Both the position numbers and the translations under genes were made by a program. From contig JAFZRU010000020.1 of assembly GCA_017619755.1 (NCBI GenBank), positions 1-37,840 of the forward strand: a stretch of 37,840 bases of DNA, in the 5' to 3' direction. This stretch comes from Prevotella sp. GTDB taxonomy: Bacteria; Bacteroidota; Bacteroidia; Bacteroidales; Bacteroidaceae. Of this stretch, positions 1 to 8,338 are shown one piece after another (position 1 is the stretch's first letter; every line of letters begins with the position of its first letter). The notes beneath the pieces are model-generated. The model did no database searches. It saw nothing but the letters and a program-made list of their open reading frames with translations, and had not been told where the DNA came from.

Positions 1-720
1 AAGGGATGTTGCCGTGAAATATATGTTGTCGTTCCTCTCCCAAGAAGTGGTATGCGACGAGAGCCAATAATAAATTCCATCGTTCTTGAACATTGCCGGT
101 GACTCGCCCACTCCCTTGCAGCCGCTCACCATACAGGAGTCCAGGCTGTGGAAGTCGGGCGACAGACGATAGATGGAACCATGATGAACCAACAGGTAGC
201 CATGGCCGTCATCATCAACGAAAGAACCTATGTCCCATCGGCGAATTGGCTCGCCTTTATATAACAGGGGACCTTTGAAGATGAATTCACCATCCACAGT
301 TTTGGAGGTAGCGTAGCATACGCATGGGTCCTTATATCGAAGGTCGTCCGTGTGCATCAGCATGACGAATTCACCGGTTTGAGGACATTTCAACACTTTC
401 GGGCGTTCTCCGACTCTGCCAGGCCCCAACCGTCCTTCTTGCTGCTGGGAAAGGGCGATACGTTCGAAACGCCAATTGCACAGGTCATCAGATGAGTAAC
501 AACTGAAGCCCGTGAATACATTGGCAGAATCCGTCTTGTACTCACCAAACAGCCAATACTTGTTGTTCTCACAGATGATGTCCGCTCCATGGGCACTCAC
601 GGTTTTCCCGTCCTGGTCATACCAAGGCACACCATTCATGATGCAACTTCCGTTATTGGGGAACGCTTCTCCGCTGGCTATCGCCACAGAAAGGAAAAGA
701 ATTAAAAGCAGATATTTCAT
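1..720 (-). CDS. Glycoside hydrolase family 43-like protein, partial (C-terminus beyond left edge)
   Basis: The minus strand is open for 240 codons from an ATG at 720 to the edge of the window, so the C-terminal part is missing. The N-terminus is a type I signal peptide (KYLLLILFLSVAIASGEA), predicting export to the periplasm or beyond. Residues about 30-60 read VPWYDQDGKTVSAHGADI followed by KYWLFGEYK. This resembles the first blade of GH43 five-bladed propellers, especially the exo-beta-1,3-galactanase-like group ('AHGG...YYWYGE'). Later RRWDIGSFVDDDGHGYL and GVGESPAMFKNDGIYYWLSS also fit GH43/GH117 repeats. A role in trimming galactan or arabinan side chains of pectin is inferred from the adjoining pectin locus. 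Family call fairly sure; exact substrate not. A -7 box lies 20 bp upstream, after the terminator of the SusCD block, so it is probably a separate transcript. Confidence 0.75.
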   Translation of the reverse strand, partial: MKYLLLILFLSVAIASGEAFPNNGSCIMNGVPWYDQDGKTVSAHGADIICENNKYWLFGEYKTDSANVFTGFSCYSSDDLCNWRFERIALSQQQEGRLGPGRVGERPKVLKCPQTGEFVMLMHTDDLRYKDPCVCYATSKTVDGEFIFKGPLLYKGEPIRRWDIGSFVDDDGHGYLLVHHGSIYRLSPDFHSLDSCMVSGCKGVGESPAMFKNDGIYYWLSSHTTSWERNDNIYFTATSL

Positions 721-740
721 AATTTGTCTTAAGTACCATG

Positions 741-748
741 CAAAGATA
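741..748 (-). promoter_or_regulatory. Bacteroidetes-type -7 element upstream of the GH43 gene
   Basis: The minus strand reads TATCTTTG, an exact match to TAnnTTTG, about 20 bp before the GH43 start. I see no TTTG at the usual -33 distance, so the site may need an activator. Confidence 0.5.
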
Positions 749-840
749 ACTATTTTCTGGGAATTATTGCTATTTCATCAGCGATTATTGTCCAAGAAGG
801 AAATCCGACAACTTAACTATGGAGTTATCGTTTATGCACA

Positions 841-872
841 AAAAAGGCCACCCGTCATCACGACGAGCGGCC
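841..872 (-). terminator. Rho-independent terminator of the lipoprotein-SusC-SusD transcript
   Basis: On the minus strand a GC-rich hairpin (GGCC arms enclosing CGTC/GACG, with two mismatches) is followed directly by a run of Ts. It lies 34 bp after the susD stop codon and ends the transcript before the GH43 promoter. Confidence 0.7.
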
Positions 873-905
873 CTCTAAGTGTTATTTATGTATAACTAAT
901 AACGG

Positions 906-3209
906 TTATCTGTTAATTGTAGTTATTGGATTTTCGCTGAGAGGATCAAATATACCCATTCCTCCGAAAGTACTATTCCATCCGATTGTTTGCACTACGT
1001 TGGGGTTGTTTTCTTCGTCAGAGCTGGACAGTCCCATCAAATAGCATTTCTTGTCCCAAATAGGCAACTGTTCCACCTCTGCGCCGTCATCGCCCTTCAC
1101 TTTTTGTGTCACGATGTCCTTTCGCAGCAGGTTGAGCTCGTAGAATTCTGCCAAGGCCTGCACGTTGGCATCCGCATAGATGGCCGTGCCGTCATCCTCT
1201 TTGATAGTGGTGGTGAAGTTTTCCGTCAGTTTCAGTGCTTTAGGTTTGCTGAGTACGCCCATGGTGAATGGGTCTGCCTCTGGCGCTTTCGACCCCATAT
1301 ACACGGAAGGGTCGATGTATAATTCGAGGCGGTGGATGGTCATATTGTTGAGAGGTTCCACACCTAAGTAGTGACAGGTGTTTCCGCCAAAACCAGTCAG
1401 CGTCCACGACGAGGGGGCTCCTTCAATTTCCTCTTGCCCTACACCGCCGTCAAAGAGCATCCAGCGATGGCAGTCGTCGAAACGCTTGCCCTCGTAGGCT
1501 AGTTCGATGCGGCGTTCATAAAGGATGGCCTCAAACATTTTGGCACGGTCGCCACGGATGGCTGGGTCGAGGCCACAGTCGCCTTCATAGCCCACACGTT
1601 GACGGATCTTGACGAGTGCGTTCCAAGCCTCGTCGAGGTGGTTGGCGCCACAGGCGGCTTCCGCAAAATTCAACAGCACCTCTGCGTAGCGCATGCCCAT
1701 CATGGGTTGCCCGTTGCGAGCAAAACCTTGTTCAGAGTCAAATACATAGAGAGGTGATACACCCAGGCCATAGTCTTGTGACTTTTTCCGCACATAGACA
1801 CTCTTGCCGCTACCTGCCAACAAGTCGGTGAAATAGCCACTTCGATTCACATCCATCGCTTCATCCGAGGAAGTGTACCATGCGTAGTTTTGCAGTTGGT
1901 ATTCCACACCGGAGTTATAGGGGCATTTCTCAACCAAATCGCCGGTGATACCACCGAGGAAGAGCCATTCGGTTCCTGGGAATGCGAAGGTGCGGTAGAA
2001 ACGTGGGTCGCGGTTGAGGAAGAATAGTTTTTTGTTGTAGGAGTATTGGCCCACTTCATTGGGGCGTTTGCCGTCGGCCATAGGGAAGGCGTCTATCATT
2101 TCTGCGGAGGGTGTAATACCACCACCGCCCCCGCAGTTGCCTGGTCGCAGTTTCTGTTCGGTACAGTTGTAGAGTTGGTCGCTGGCATCACCGCCAGAAT
2201 TATTGCAGACTGCGATATAGACAGCCTCTGCATTCTGGTTCTCTCCACCATAGAGGTTGCACCATATCTTCGCCCAATTGGAGGCATTCACGCCTGGGTC
2301 GCCCTCATAGCTGAGGCCGAAATGTCCTTCGGCCAGTAGCTCCAAAGCCTGTTTGTTGAGTTCGTAGGCCACCTCCCAGCGCGACTGGTCATCATTGCGG
2401 TTGAAGACAGGAGAAGCGTAGTAGTTGGCCACATAACCCGCCAAAGCCAATGCCGCGCCTGATGTGATGCGTCCCCAGTCGTTGACTTCCTCTTCCCAGC
2501 GTGCCGGTAATAGTTGTGCAGCGGTTTTGAGATCGTCAATGATGAAGTCGTAGGTCTCGCGTGTGGAGTGGCGAGGAATGCGCAGGTCGGTTGTGTCGCT
2601 GAGAGTAGTCGATTGCAGGTCGGGAATAATGGGCGTACCACCAAACCGTTTGAACAGACGGAAGTAACGGGTGGCGCGCAAGAAACGGGCCTGGCCTTCT
2701 GCCCAGTTTTGCTGTAAGGGGGTGAGGTCGTCGTATTGGCGCACCTTAATGGTGACATCCGTACATTCGCGCATCTTCTTCCATGGACTTTCGTTTACAC
2801 CAGTCCAAAAGAACTTGTGTATGTTGGTGTTGAGCCATTTTCCTTGTATGGGTTCGGCGTAGTAGCCATATCCGTTGCTGCCATATCCTGCAAACTCGTC
2901 GGCGTTGGTCGACAGGAAATCGGGCAGACCCACAGGCCACTGGTCTGACGGGCCGTTGGTCGAGGTGGAGTTGCCACCCATATTGCCGCCATTGCTGTTG
3001 TAGTCTCGGAAGTAGGGTAGCGATCCTTGGTAGAGGTAATTGAGACGCAGTTTCACCGATTCCCAGTCAGTATAAACGTCATTTTCTCCGAACTGACCAT
3101 AGGGGCGTTTTTCAGCCAGGAAATCGTCAGAACAGGAAACGAAGACTGCGGCTATACCACAGTAGAAGAGACCTGTGGCAAGGAGTTTCTTTATATTATT
3201 GGTCATCAT
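906..3209 (-). CDS. SusD-like surface glycan-binding lipoprotein
   Basis: Outer-membrane lipoprotein that captures oligosaccharides (here probably pectin-derived) and hands them to the SusC partner encoded just upstream. The ATG at 3209 gives a 767-residue protein with a lipoprotein signal ending FVSC (lipid Cys 26) followed by SDD; acidic residues there fit the Bacteroidetes surface-export signal. Typical SusD features follow: FLAEKRP near the N-terminus, the TPR-like helical region (YDFIIDDLKTAAQLLP, GAALALAGYVANYY), and the late segment MRYAEVLLNFAEAA...LVKIRQRVGY...ILYERRIELAYEGKRFDDCHRW. At 767 residues it is longer than most SusDs (about 500-650). The in-frame TTG at 3233 was not used: it adds residues before the signal peptide and lies next to the susC stop. 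The gene is 32 bp downstream of susC and cotranscribed with it. Confidence 0.93.
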   Translation of the reverse strand: MMTNNIKKLLATGLFYCGIAAVFVSCSDDFLAEKRPYGQFGENDVYTDWESVKLRLNYLYQGSLPYFRDYNSNGGNMGGNSTSTNGPSDQWPVGLPDFLSTNADEFAGYGSNGYGYYAEPIQGKWLNTNIHKFFWTGVNESPWKKMRECTDVTIKVRQYDDLTPLQQNWAEGQARFLRATRYFRLFKRFGGTPIIPDLQSTTLSDTTDLRIPRHSTRETYDFIIDDLKTAAQLLPARWEEEVNDWGRITSGAALALAGYVANYYASPVFNRNDDQSRWEVAYELNKQALELLAEGHFGLSYEGDPGVNASNWAKIWCNLYGGENQNAEAVYIAVCNNSGGDASDQLYNCTEQKLRPGNCGGGGGITPSAEMIDAFPMADGKRPNEVGQYSYNKKLFFLNRDPRFYRTFAFPGTEWLFLGGITGDLVEKCPYNSGVEYQLQNYAWYTSSDEAMDVNRSGYFTDLLAGSGKSVYVRKKSQDYGLGVSPLYVFDSEQGFARNGQPMMGMRYAEVLLNFAEAACGANHLDEAWNALVKIRQRVGYEGDCGLDPAIRGDRAKMFEAILYERRIELAYEGKRFDDCHRWMLFDGGVGQEEIEGAPSSWTLTGFGGNTCHYLGVEPLNNMTIHRLELYIDPSVYMGSKAPEADPFTMGVLSKPKALKLTENFTTTIKEDDGTAIYADANVQALAEFYELNLLRKDIVTQKVKGDDGAEVEQLPIWDKKCYLMGLSSSDEENNPNVVQTIGWNSTFGGMGIFDPLSENPITTINR

Positions 3210-3241
3210 AGTCGTTTTTTTTCTATATATCAATTATTCTT

Positions 3242-6200
3242 TTAGAAAGTCACATTCATTCCCATGGTGATTTTGCGTGTCACGGGATAGCTGCCATAAT
3301 TGCCCGCGAAGTTGTTCCAATAGCCGCCAGGGCAAGCATTGTACAGGCTGAGGGCGTTTTGTATGGTGACATTGAATCGGATGGCATTCAATCCGATGTT
3401 CCTCACGAAGTTTTTAGGTACGGTATAGGCGATGGAAATGTTACGGAGTAGTATTTCTGTGGCCGACATACGCCAGAATGTGGAGCGCTGTGAATTGACG
3501 CTGCCTTTCGTGAAACCAAAGTTGGGCCATTTGCCATTTGGATTGGCCGCTGCGATAACACGACCATTGGCATCAAGCACGTTTTCATAGATAAACATGT
3601 CGTTCCACATCTTTGATACGTTGGTGGTCTCCATCGAGCTGAACGACTCTTGATACATGCTGGGCATCATGGTGTAGGCACCCCATTCTGCTTGGAACGT
3701 CGCACTCATGGAGAAGGATTTCCATACAAAGTTGATGTTCAAGTTGGAATTATAGGGGTTGCTCTGACGCTTTGAGATCTGCACGATGTCGTTCTCTGTG
3801 TCGATGACGCCATCGGGGCTCGTCCAGTCGCCATTATCGTCTTTCGGACCGCGCACATCCTCATAAATCAACATACCTGGATGCACCTGACTCTGTGACA
3901 GACCGAGGTAGTTGGTGATTTTGTATTTCTGGAAATACTCTTCAATTTGTTGGTAACTGCGGAACATACCCATGCAGGAAAGTCCCCACAAACCGCGGTC
4001 GGAGCGCTCACCATAAACGATGGAATTTAGTTTGGTATTGGTGTCCCAGTAATATTTTTTTACCTTGTTGTCATCGACACTGAAACCGATACGTGCCGAG
4101 AGATAGGTGTCCTTGTTGAAACGCTGGCGCCAGCCCACGATGGCTTCAAATCCCCACATGTCCATTTCAGAATAGTTCTCTGGTGCAGGGTAGGTGCCGG
4201 CGGTGCCGGGCATATAATTGGCGTTGGGTACTGCGAACATTTCGCGGTTGCGGTCGTAGTAGCCATCGAGAGAGACGCTCAGTCTACCGTCGAGTGCACG
4301 GATATCGACACCCAAGTTGCTCTTGATGTTCTTGTCCCAGTGCAGGTCGCGGTTGGTGCCGCTTTTCTCGGGCAACTGGAAAGCGCGTGCCGACTCTTTG
4401 GTGATGTCAGTACCGAAGATGGCACTGCGAGTGGAGTTGTAGGAATAAAGTTGCAGCCAGCGCCAAGCCTCCACATTGTCACGCCCCATGATGCCGTATG
4501 AGGCGCGGATTTTCAGGAATTCGATTTTCCATTTCTCCTGTGGGAACCATTTCTCTTCGCTGACGACCCATCCTGCAGAGAACGACGGGAAGGCTCCCCA
4601 GTAATTCTCTGGTGCGAATTTGGCTGCTGAAGCCTGTGAGCGGATGAGGAACTCGAAAAGGTAGCGGTCGGCGAAGGCATAATTGAAACGGCCAATATAA
4701 GCCAGGTTGCCACCGTCGGTCTTTCCCCAAGTGGGGGTCATCTGCGAGTCATCGGCCATGGAGTTGGAGGTTCCGTCTGTGAAAGGCAGTGGATGGGTGG
4801 CTTCCGTGTTCATGTATGAACTTTCGTTCTCGCCACGCTCGATGGAGAACGTGCCGCTGACATCGTGCAGTCCGAATTTACGTCCATAGAGCAGCATGAA
4901 GTTCATCTGATAACTGCTGTTACGGCTCATGTTGTTGATGATTCTGGATGACTGTCCGCTGTTCAGAATGCGCTGTTCCAAGTTGTCGAATGAGGTGTAG
5001 CGGAATCCTTCCAGTGATGTCTCATCATAGTCTATCAACGGGTCGTTGTCGATAATGGCTTCAGGATCGGTCACGTAGAGGTGGCGCCCCGAACCACCGC
5101 GGTTTTTCACACGATAGACAATGTTCTCCATCTGTATGCGGTTGTCGTGTGAGTTGCCCACATTTCTTGAATAAGTTAGACGGGCGCGCAGGCCTTGCAG
5201 TGGCTTGATGAATCCGAAATCGGCTTCCAGTGATCCTTGTATGGACATGGAGTTGGTACGCACCTCGCGATTGTTCTGTGAGTCATAGAGCGATTTATAG
5301 TTGTAGTAGTTTTTGAACGACGGGTCGTTCTCCATACCTGAGTGGTAGATGGGGTAGCCGTTGATTTCATCGGGCACAAACGAGGGGTTCTTCATCATGT
5401 ATAGATAGTCCTCTTGGTTGCCGCCGCCGGAGTTGGAGGTCTGGTGCATGTTTTTGCGCGAGTCGTCGCCGCTGACGCTGAGAGTTGCTTTCACATATTT
5501 GTTGATGTTGGCGGTGATACCGGCGCGGTAATTCCAACGGTTGTAGTCGAGCTTGCCGATGTTGCCGTCTTGTGTCTGGTAGGTGACACCAGCGAAATAG
5601 GTGGCTTTCTCGTTACCGCCGTTCACATTGATAGAGTGGCGCTGTGACAGGCTCGAGCTCCAGTATTTGTCCAGCAGGTCGTAGTTGGTCTGTTTCATCT
5701 GTTCCAACTCGTCTGCTTGGAAAAAGTCAATCAATTGGTCTGGAGTCTTATTGTTTTGTAATACCTGAGCGGCTTTGGCAGCGTTGTAGATACGTCCATA
5801 GTTGTAGCCATCCAACATGTCGGCATGCATCACGGCATCTACGTAACCCATCTGAGTCTGGTATGAGATACGGGGCTTGCCCGCCTTGCCGCGTTTGGTC
5901 TTCACGAGGATGACACCATAAGCGCCATAGGCACCATAGATGGCGGCAGCGGCGTCTTTGAGGATAGTGATACTTTCCACCTCGTCGACATCGAGGTTGT
6001 TGAACTCTTCCTCGCCTTTGTCGCCGTCTTGGTAGACGAAGTCGTCGATGACGTAGAGGGGTCGCGGGTCGATATTGGCGCCGGCGGCGGCACCGTTCAT
6101 GTCGGTCTTCGGCAGCAGAGCGACGGCATCGCTGGCAGCACGGATGGTGATGGTGGCATTCTCACCTGGGCGTCCTGTGGATGGCATGGTGACATGCAAT

Positions 6201-6652
6201 GAGGGCGACAGACCGATGAGAGCCTCTGATAGGTTGCTCACCGAGAGGTCTTTCAACTCTTCGGGGTTGATCACCTCCACGGCGCCGGTCACATTTTTTT
6301 GTTTCAAGGAGCCGTAGCCCACCACGACCACCTCGTCGATGCTGTTGGCATCTTCTTTCATCGTGATGTGCATGTCGTTCTCAAATTTGCTGATGGTCAT
6401 CGTCTCGTAACCGAGATAAGAGATGACGATTTTTTTGCCTTCAGGTATCTGGATGGAAAATTTCCCATCTATGTCGCTGATGGTAGCATTCTTGGCATTT
6501 CCTGCTTCTATGATGGTGGCGCCGATGATGGTCTCACCATTTTTGTCAACGATAGTGCCTTTGATGGTGCGTGTGTTCTGTGCCGAAGCAGCGAGGCTCA
6601 CCATGAAGCCCAGACAGAAAACAATCAAAAAACGGTATATCTTGGTATTCAT
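3242..6652 (-). CDS. SusC-family TonB-dependent outer-membrane transporter
   Basis: TonB-dependent importer that forms the barrel of a SusCD complex, moving oligosaccharides into the periplasm. The 1136-residue product has a signal peptide ending AASAQ, then a carboxypeptidase-regulatory-like domain (residues about 28-100, TIKGTIVDKNGETIIGATI...DGKFSIQIPEG). A TonB box region (IDEVVVVGYG) follows, then the plug domain (NVTGAVEVINPEEL...SITILKDAAAAIYGAYGAYGVILVKTKRGK), and a long beta-barrel ending in aromatic-terminated RKITMGMNVTF. Length and order are normal for SusC. It lies 19 bp after the beta-helix lipoprotein gene and 32 bp before susD, so the three are one transcript. The pectin substrate is inferred from neighbours, not from this protein. 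Confidence 0.96.
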   Translation of the reverse strand: MNTKIYRFLIVFCLGFMVSLAASAQNTRTIKGTIVDKNGETIIGATIIEAGNAKNATISDIDGKFSIQIPEGKKIVISYLGYETMTISKFENDMHITMKEDANSIDEVVVVGYGSLKQKNVTGAVEVINPEELKDLSVSNLSEALIGLSPSLHVTMPSTGRPGENATITIRAASDAVALLPKTDMNGAAAGANIDPRPLYVIDDFVYQDGDKGEEEFNNLDVDEVESITILKDAAAAIYGAYGAYGVILVKTKRGKAGKPRISYQTQMGYVDAVMHADMLDGYNYGRIYNAAKAAQVLQNNKTPDQLIDFFQADELEQMKQTNYDLLDKYWSSSLSQRHSINVNGGNEKATYFAGVTYQTQDGNIGKLDYNRWNYRAGITANINKYVKATLSVSGDDSRKNMHQTSNSGGGNQEDYLYMMKNPSFVPDEINGYPIYHSGMENDPSFKNYYNYKSLYDSQNNREVRTNSMSIQGSLEADFGFIKPLQGLRARLTYSRNVGNSHDNRIQMENIVYRVKNRGGSGRHLYVTDPEAIIDNDPLIDYDETSLEGFRYTSFDNLEQRILNSGQSSRIINNMSRNSSYQMNFMLLYGRKFGLHDVSGTFSIERGENESSYMNTEATHPLPFTDGTSNSMADDSQMTPTWGKTDGGNLAYIGRFNYAFADRYLFEFLIRSQASAAKFAPENYWGAFPSFSAGWVVSEEKWFPQEKWKIEFLKIRASYGIMGRDNVEAWRWLQLYSYNSTRSAIFGTDITKESARAFQLPEKSGTNRDLHWDKNIKSNLGVDIRALDGRLSVSLDGYYDRNREMFAVPNANYMPGTAGTYPAPENYSEMDMWGFEAIVGWRQRFNKDTYLSARIGFSVDDNKVKKYYWDTNTKLNSIVYGERSDRGLWGLSCMGMFRSYQQIEEYFQKYKITNYLGLSQSQVHPGMLIYEDVRGPKDDNGDWTSPDGVIDTENDIVQISKRQSNPYNSNLNINFVWKSFSMSATFQAEWGAYTMMPSMYQESFSSMETTNVSKMWNDMFIYENVLDANGRVIAAANPNGKWPNFGFTKGSVNSQRSTFWRMSATEILLRNISIAYTVPKNFVRNIGLNAIRFNVTIQNALSLYNACPGGYWNNFAGNYGSYPVTRKITMGMNVTF

Positions 6653-6671
6653 AATTTCATTTTTTTACGGT

Positions 6672-8201
6672 TCATTCTTCTTCTGCCCCTGAGCTTGCAG
6701 GTAGCCAACGTGGATCACCGCCTCGGTTGACGACGATTTCATATTCCTGTGGGGTGAAGTCCACACCGCCATTGGGTAGAGTGAAGTCCAGTTCCTGGGT
6801 GACATCGCCTTTGAACTGTGGGTCGTAAACGGATGCGAAGGGGGCCTTGCCTGAGTCTTTCATATTGTTGTTGCGGTTGATGTCGTCTTCGCGTGGACTC
6901 CAGAGGAAGTTGAAACGGTAAGTCTTTGAACCCATGTCCATACGGTAAAGTTGTGCCACATCGTTGAAGATACAGTGATCGACATTTAGCGTGAAGTCGT
7001 TGCCGCTGGTGTTGTTCACGAAGCGCCATCCGGTGTAAGTCTTGCTGAAGGTCGTTCGGCTGAATGTCCATGACTGGCTTTGGTATTCCGCGCTGTAGCT
7101 GCCGAATGTTTTGGAGGGTTGTGCGTTCGACTGGTTCTGATAACGGATGAAGCACGCCGAAGCGTTGTCCACGGTATTGTAGATGGTGCTTTTCTCGATG
7201 ACGATGTTCTTGATGGCCTTGCCGGCAGTGTAGAGGTTGATGAAACCGATGTTCGACTTCGTGTCGTTTCTCATCTGTACGATGCAGTTGCTGACGGTGA
7301 AATACCAGAATGCGCAGTTGAGCCCATTGTCGTAGAGGATGGCATGGGGCAGGTTCTTGAACCAGCAGTTGGCAATATAGATGGGGTTCTCCACCATATA
7401 GTGACCTTTAGACAGTTTTGGATTCTTGTCACTGATGTTATAGGGCCAGAGGTTTTCCACCTTGATGTTGTCGGGGGCTGTCTTCGACATGGCGATGAAT
7501 CCCCCTGCCGTCGACTCGCTCATGTCGAAGTTGATATACTTCACTTTCAGTGTCGTATAGGTCTCAAAGTGCCCATCATCAGTTATATTGACGATAGGGC
7601 GATGTACCTTGTCACCACGGAATGTCAGTTTGTGATAGCCGAAGTCTATGGCTCCGCTCATCGTGTACACGCCATTGGGCTCCAAGTCGATGGCTACCTC
7701 TTCGGCCACGGAGTCGAGAGGATGGACGGCGATATAGGAGCTGATTTCCTCTCCACTGGGAATGGTCATCACAGATGGGACAAGTGTGGAGAAATGGAAG
7801 GTCATGGCCGTGTCGGCGTCAATATTGCCCAAAGTCTTGTTCCCCAGAGTGCGCATCAGCATTTTGTACTTGGAGTCTTCTGTCACAGGGATGGTGAACT
7901 TCGAGCCATCGACGATTTTCTTGTCGTAGCCGTCGATGATGATGGGATTGTCGGGGTCGTCCACGTTCATAAATGTCACTTCATGGCCGTCAGCTCCCGC
8001 TACAGTGGGCCATGACACGGTGGCTGTCTTGCCATCGGTGCTTACCTTGAACGAGATGCTGTCTTGAATAGGAGTCTCCATCTTGGAGTTTTTCACTCCC
8101 AAGTCGAAACCATCGGGCGATTCATAGCCGTCTGCGCAACTTCCCAGCAGCACGCCCAACACACCGAGTGTGGTGCAAATGTTATTAGTTAGTTTCTTCA
8201 T
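6672..8201 (-). CDS. Beta-helix surface lipoprotein (DUF4957/DUF5123-like), probable pectin-binding protein
   Basis: The 509-residue product starts with a lipoprotein signal (VLLGSC, lipid Cys 22, then ADGYE). Residues about 45-140 look like a fibronectin-III-like domain (ATVSWPTVAGADGHEVTF). Residues about 170-500 form a parallel beta-helix-like region of short repeated strands (IYIANCWFKNLPHAILYDN, VIEKSTIYNTVDNA, LNVDHCIFNDV) and end in GDPRWL, a closing motif I associate with DUF5123-type proteins. I see no pectate lyase catalytic set, so a binding role at the cell surface, feeding the SusCD pair, is the best inference. It is first in a three-gene block, ahead of susC rather than after susD where such proteins often sit. 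Its own promoter lies about 65 bp upstream. Confidence 0.75.
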   Translation of the reverse strand: MKKLTNNICTTLGVLGVLLGSCADGYESPDGFDLGVKNSKMETPIQDSISFKVSTDGKTATVSWPTVAGADGHEVTFMNVDDPDNPIIIDGYDKKIVDGSKFTIPVTEDSKYKMLMRTLGNKTLGNIDADTAMTFHFSTLVPSVMTIPSGEEISSYIAVHPLDSVAEEVAIDLEPNGVYTMSGAIDFGYHKLTFRGDKVHRPIVNITDDGHFETYTTLKVKYINFDMSESTAGGFIAMSKTAPDNIKVENLWPYNISDKNPKLSKGHYMVENPIYIANCWFKNLPHAILYDNGLNCAFWYFTVSNCIVQMRNDTKSNIGFINLYTAGKAIKNIVIEKSTIYNTVDNASACFIRYQNQSNAQPSKTFGSYSAEYQSQSWTFSRTTFSKTYTGWRFVNNTSGNDFTLNVDHCIFNDVAQLYRMDMGSKTYRFNFLWSPREDDINRNNNMKDSGKAPFASVYDPQFKGDVTQELDFTLPNGGVDFTPQEYEIVVNRGGDPRWLPASSGAEEE

Positions 8202-8267
8202 TGTGGGTTATTATTGGTTATTGTAGTTTGTTGTTGTTTCGTTTTGGAAGGTTTGTCTTTGATTTTA

Positions 8268-8275
8268 CAAAAGTA
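8268..8275 (-). promoter_or_regulatory. -7 element of the lipoprotein-SusC-SusD block
   Basis: The minus strand reads TACTTTTG (TAnnTTTG consensus), giving a leader of about 60 nt before the start at 8201. There is no TTTG at -33; instead a candidate operator lies upstream, as expected for a regulator-dependent promoter. Confidence 0.6.
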
Positions 8276-8299
8276 TGGGGAAAATCAATGGAAGAGGTG

Positions 8300-8314
8300 G
8301 AAAATTCTTCCAAA
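8300..8314. promoter_or_regulatory. Candidate regulator site, related to the 19625-19660 direct repeats
   Basis: The plus strand reads GAAAATTCTTCCAAA, matching 11 of 15 positions of the repeat unit GAAATAACTGCCAAA near 19650. It is separated from the -7 box by 24 bp, the same gap as at the lyase promoter. A second GGAAAAT lies 20 bp away (8279-8285), between this site and the -7 box. The GGAA/TTCC ends make the site partly palindromic, so the resemblance could be partly chance. Confidence 0.4.
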
Positions 8315-8338
8315 GAGGCGTATTTTTGTGTCAGATGA

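Noticed and set aside
512-895. Plus-strand frame of 127 codons near the left end
   Set aside because: It runs opposite the GH43 gene, whose signal peptide and propeller motifs are convincing, and through a terminator.
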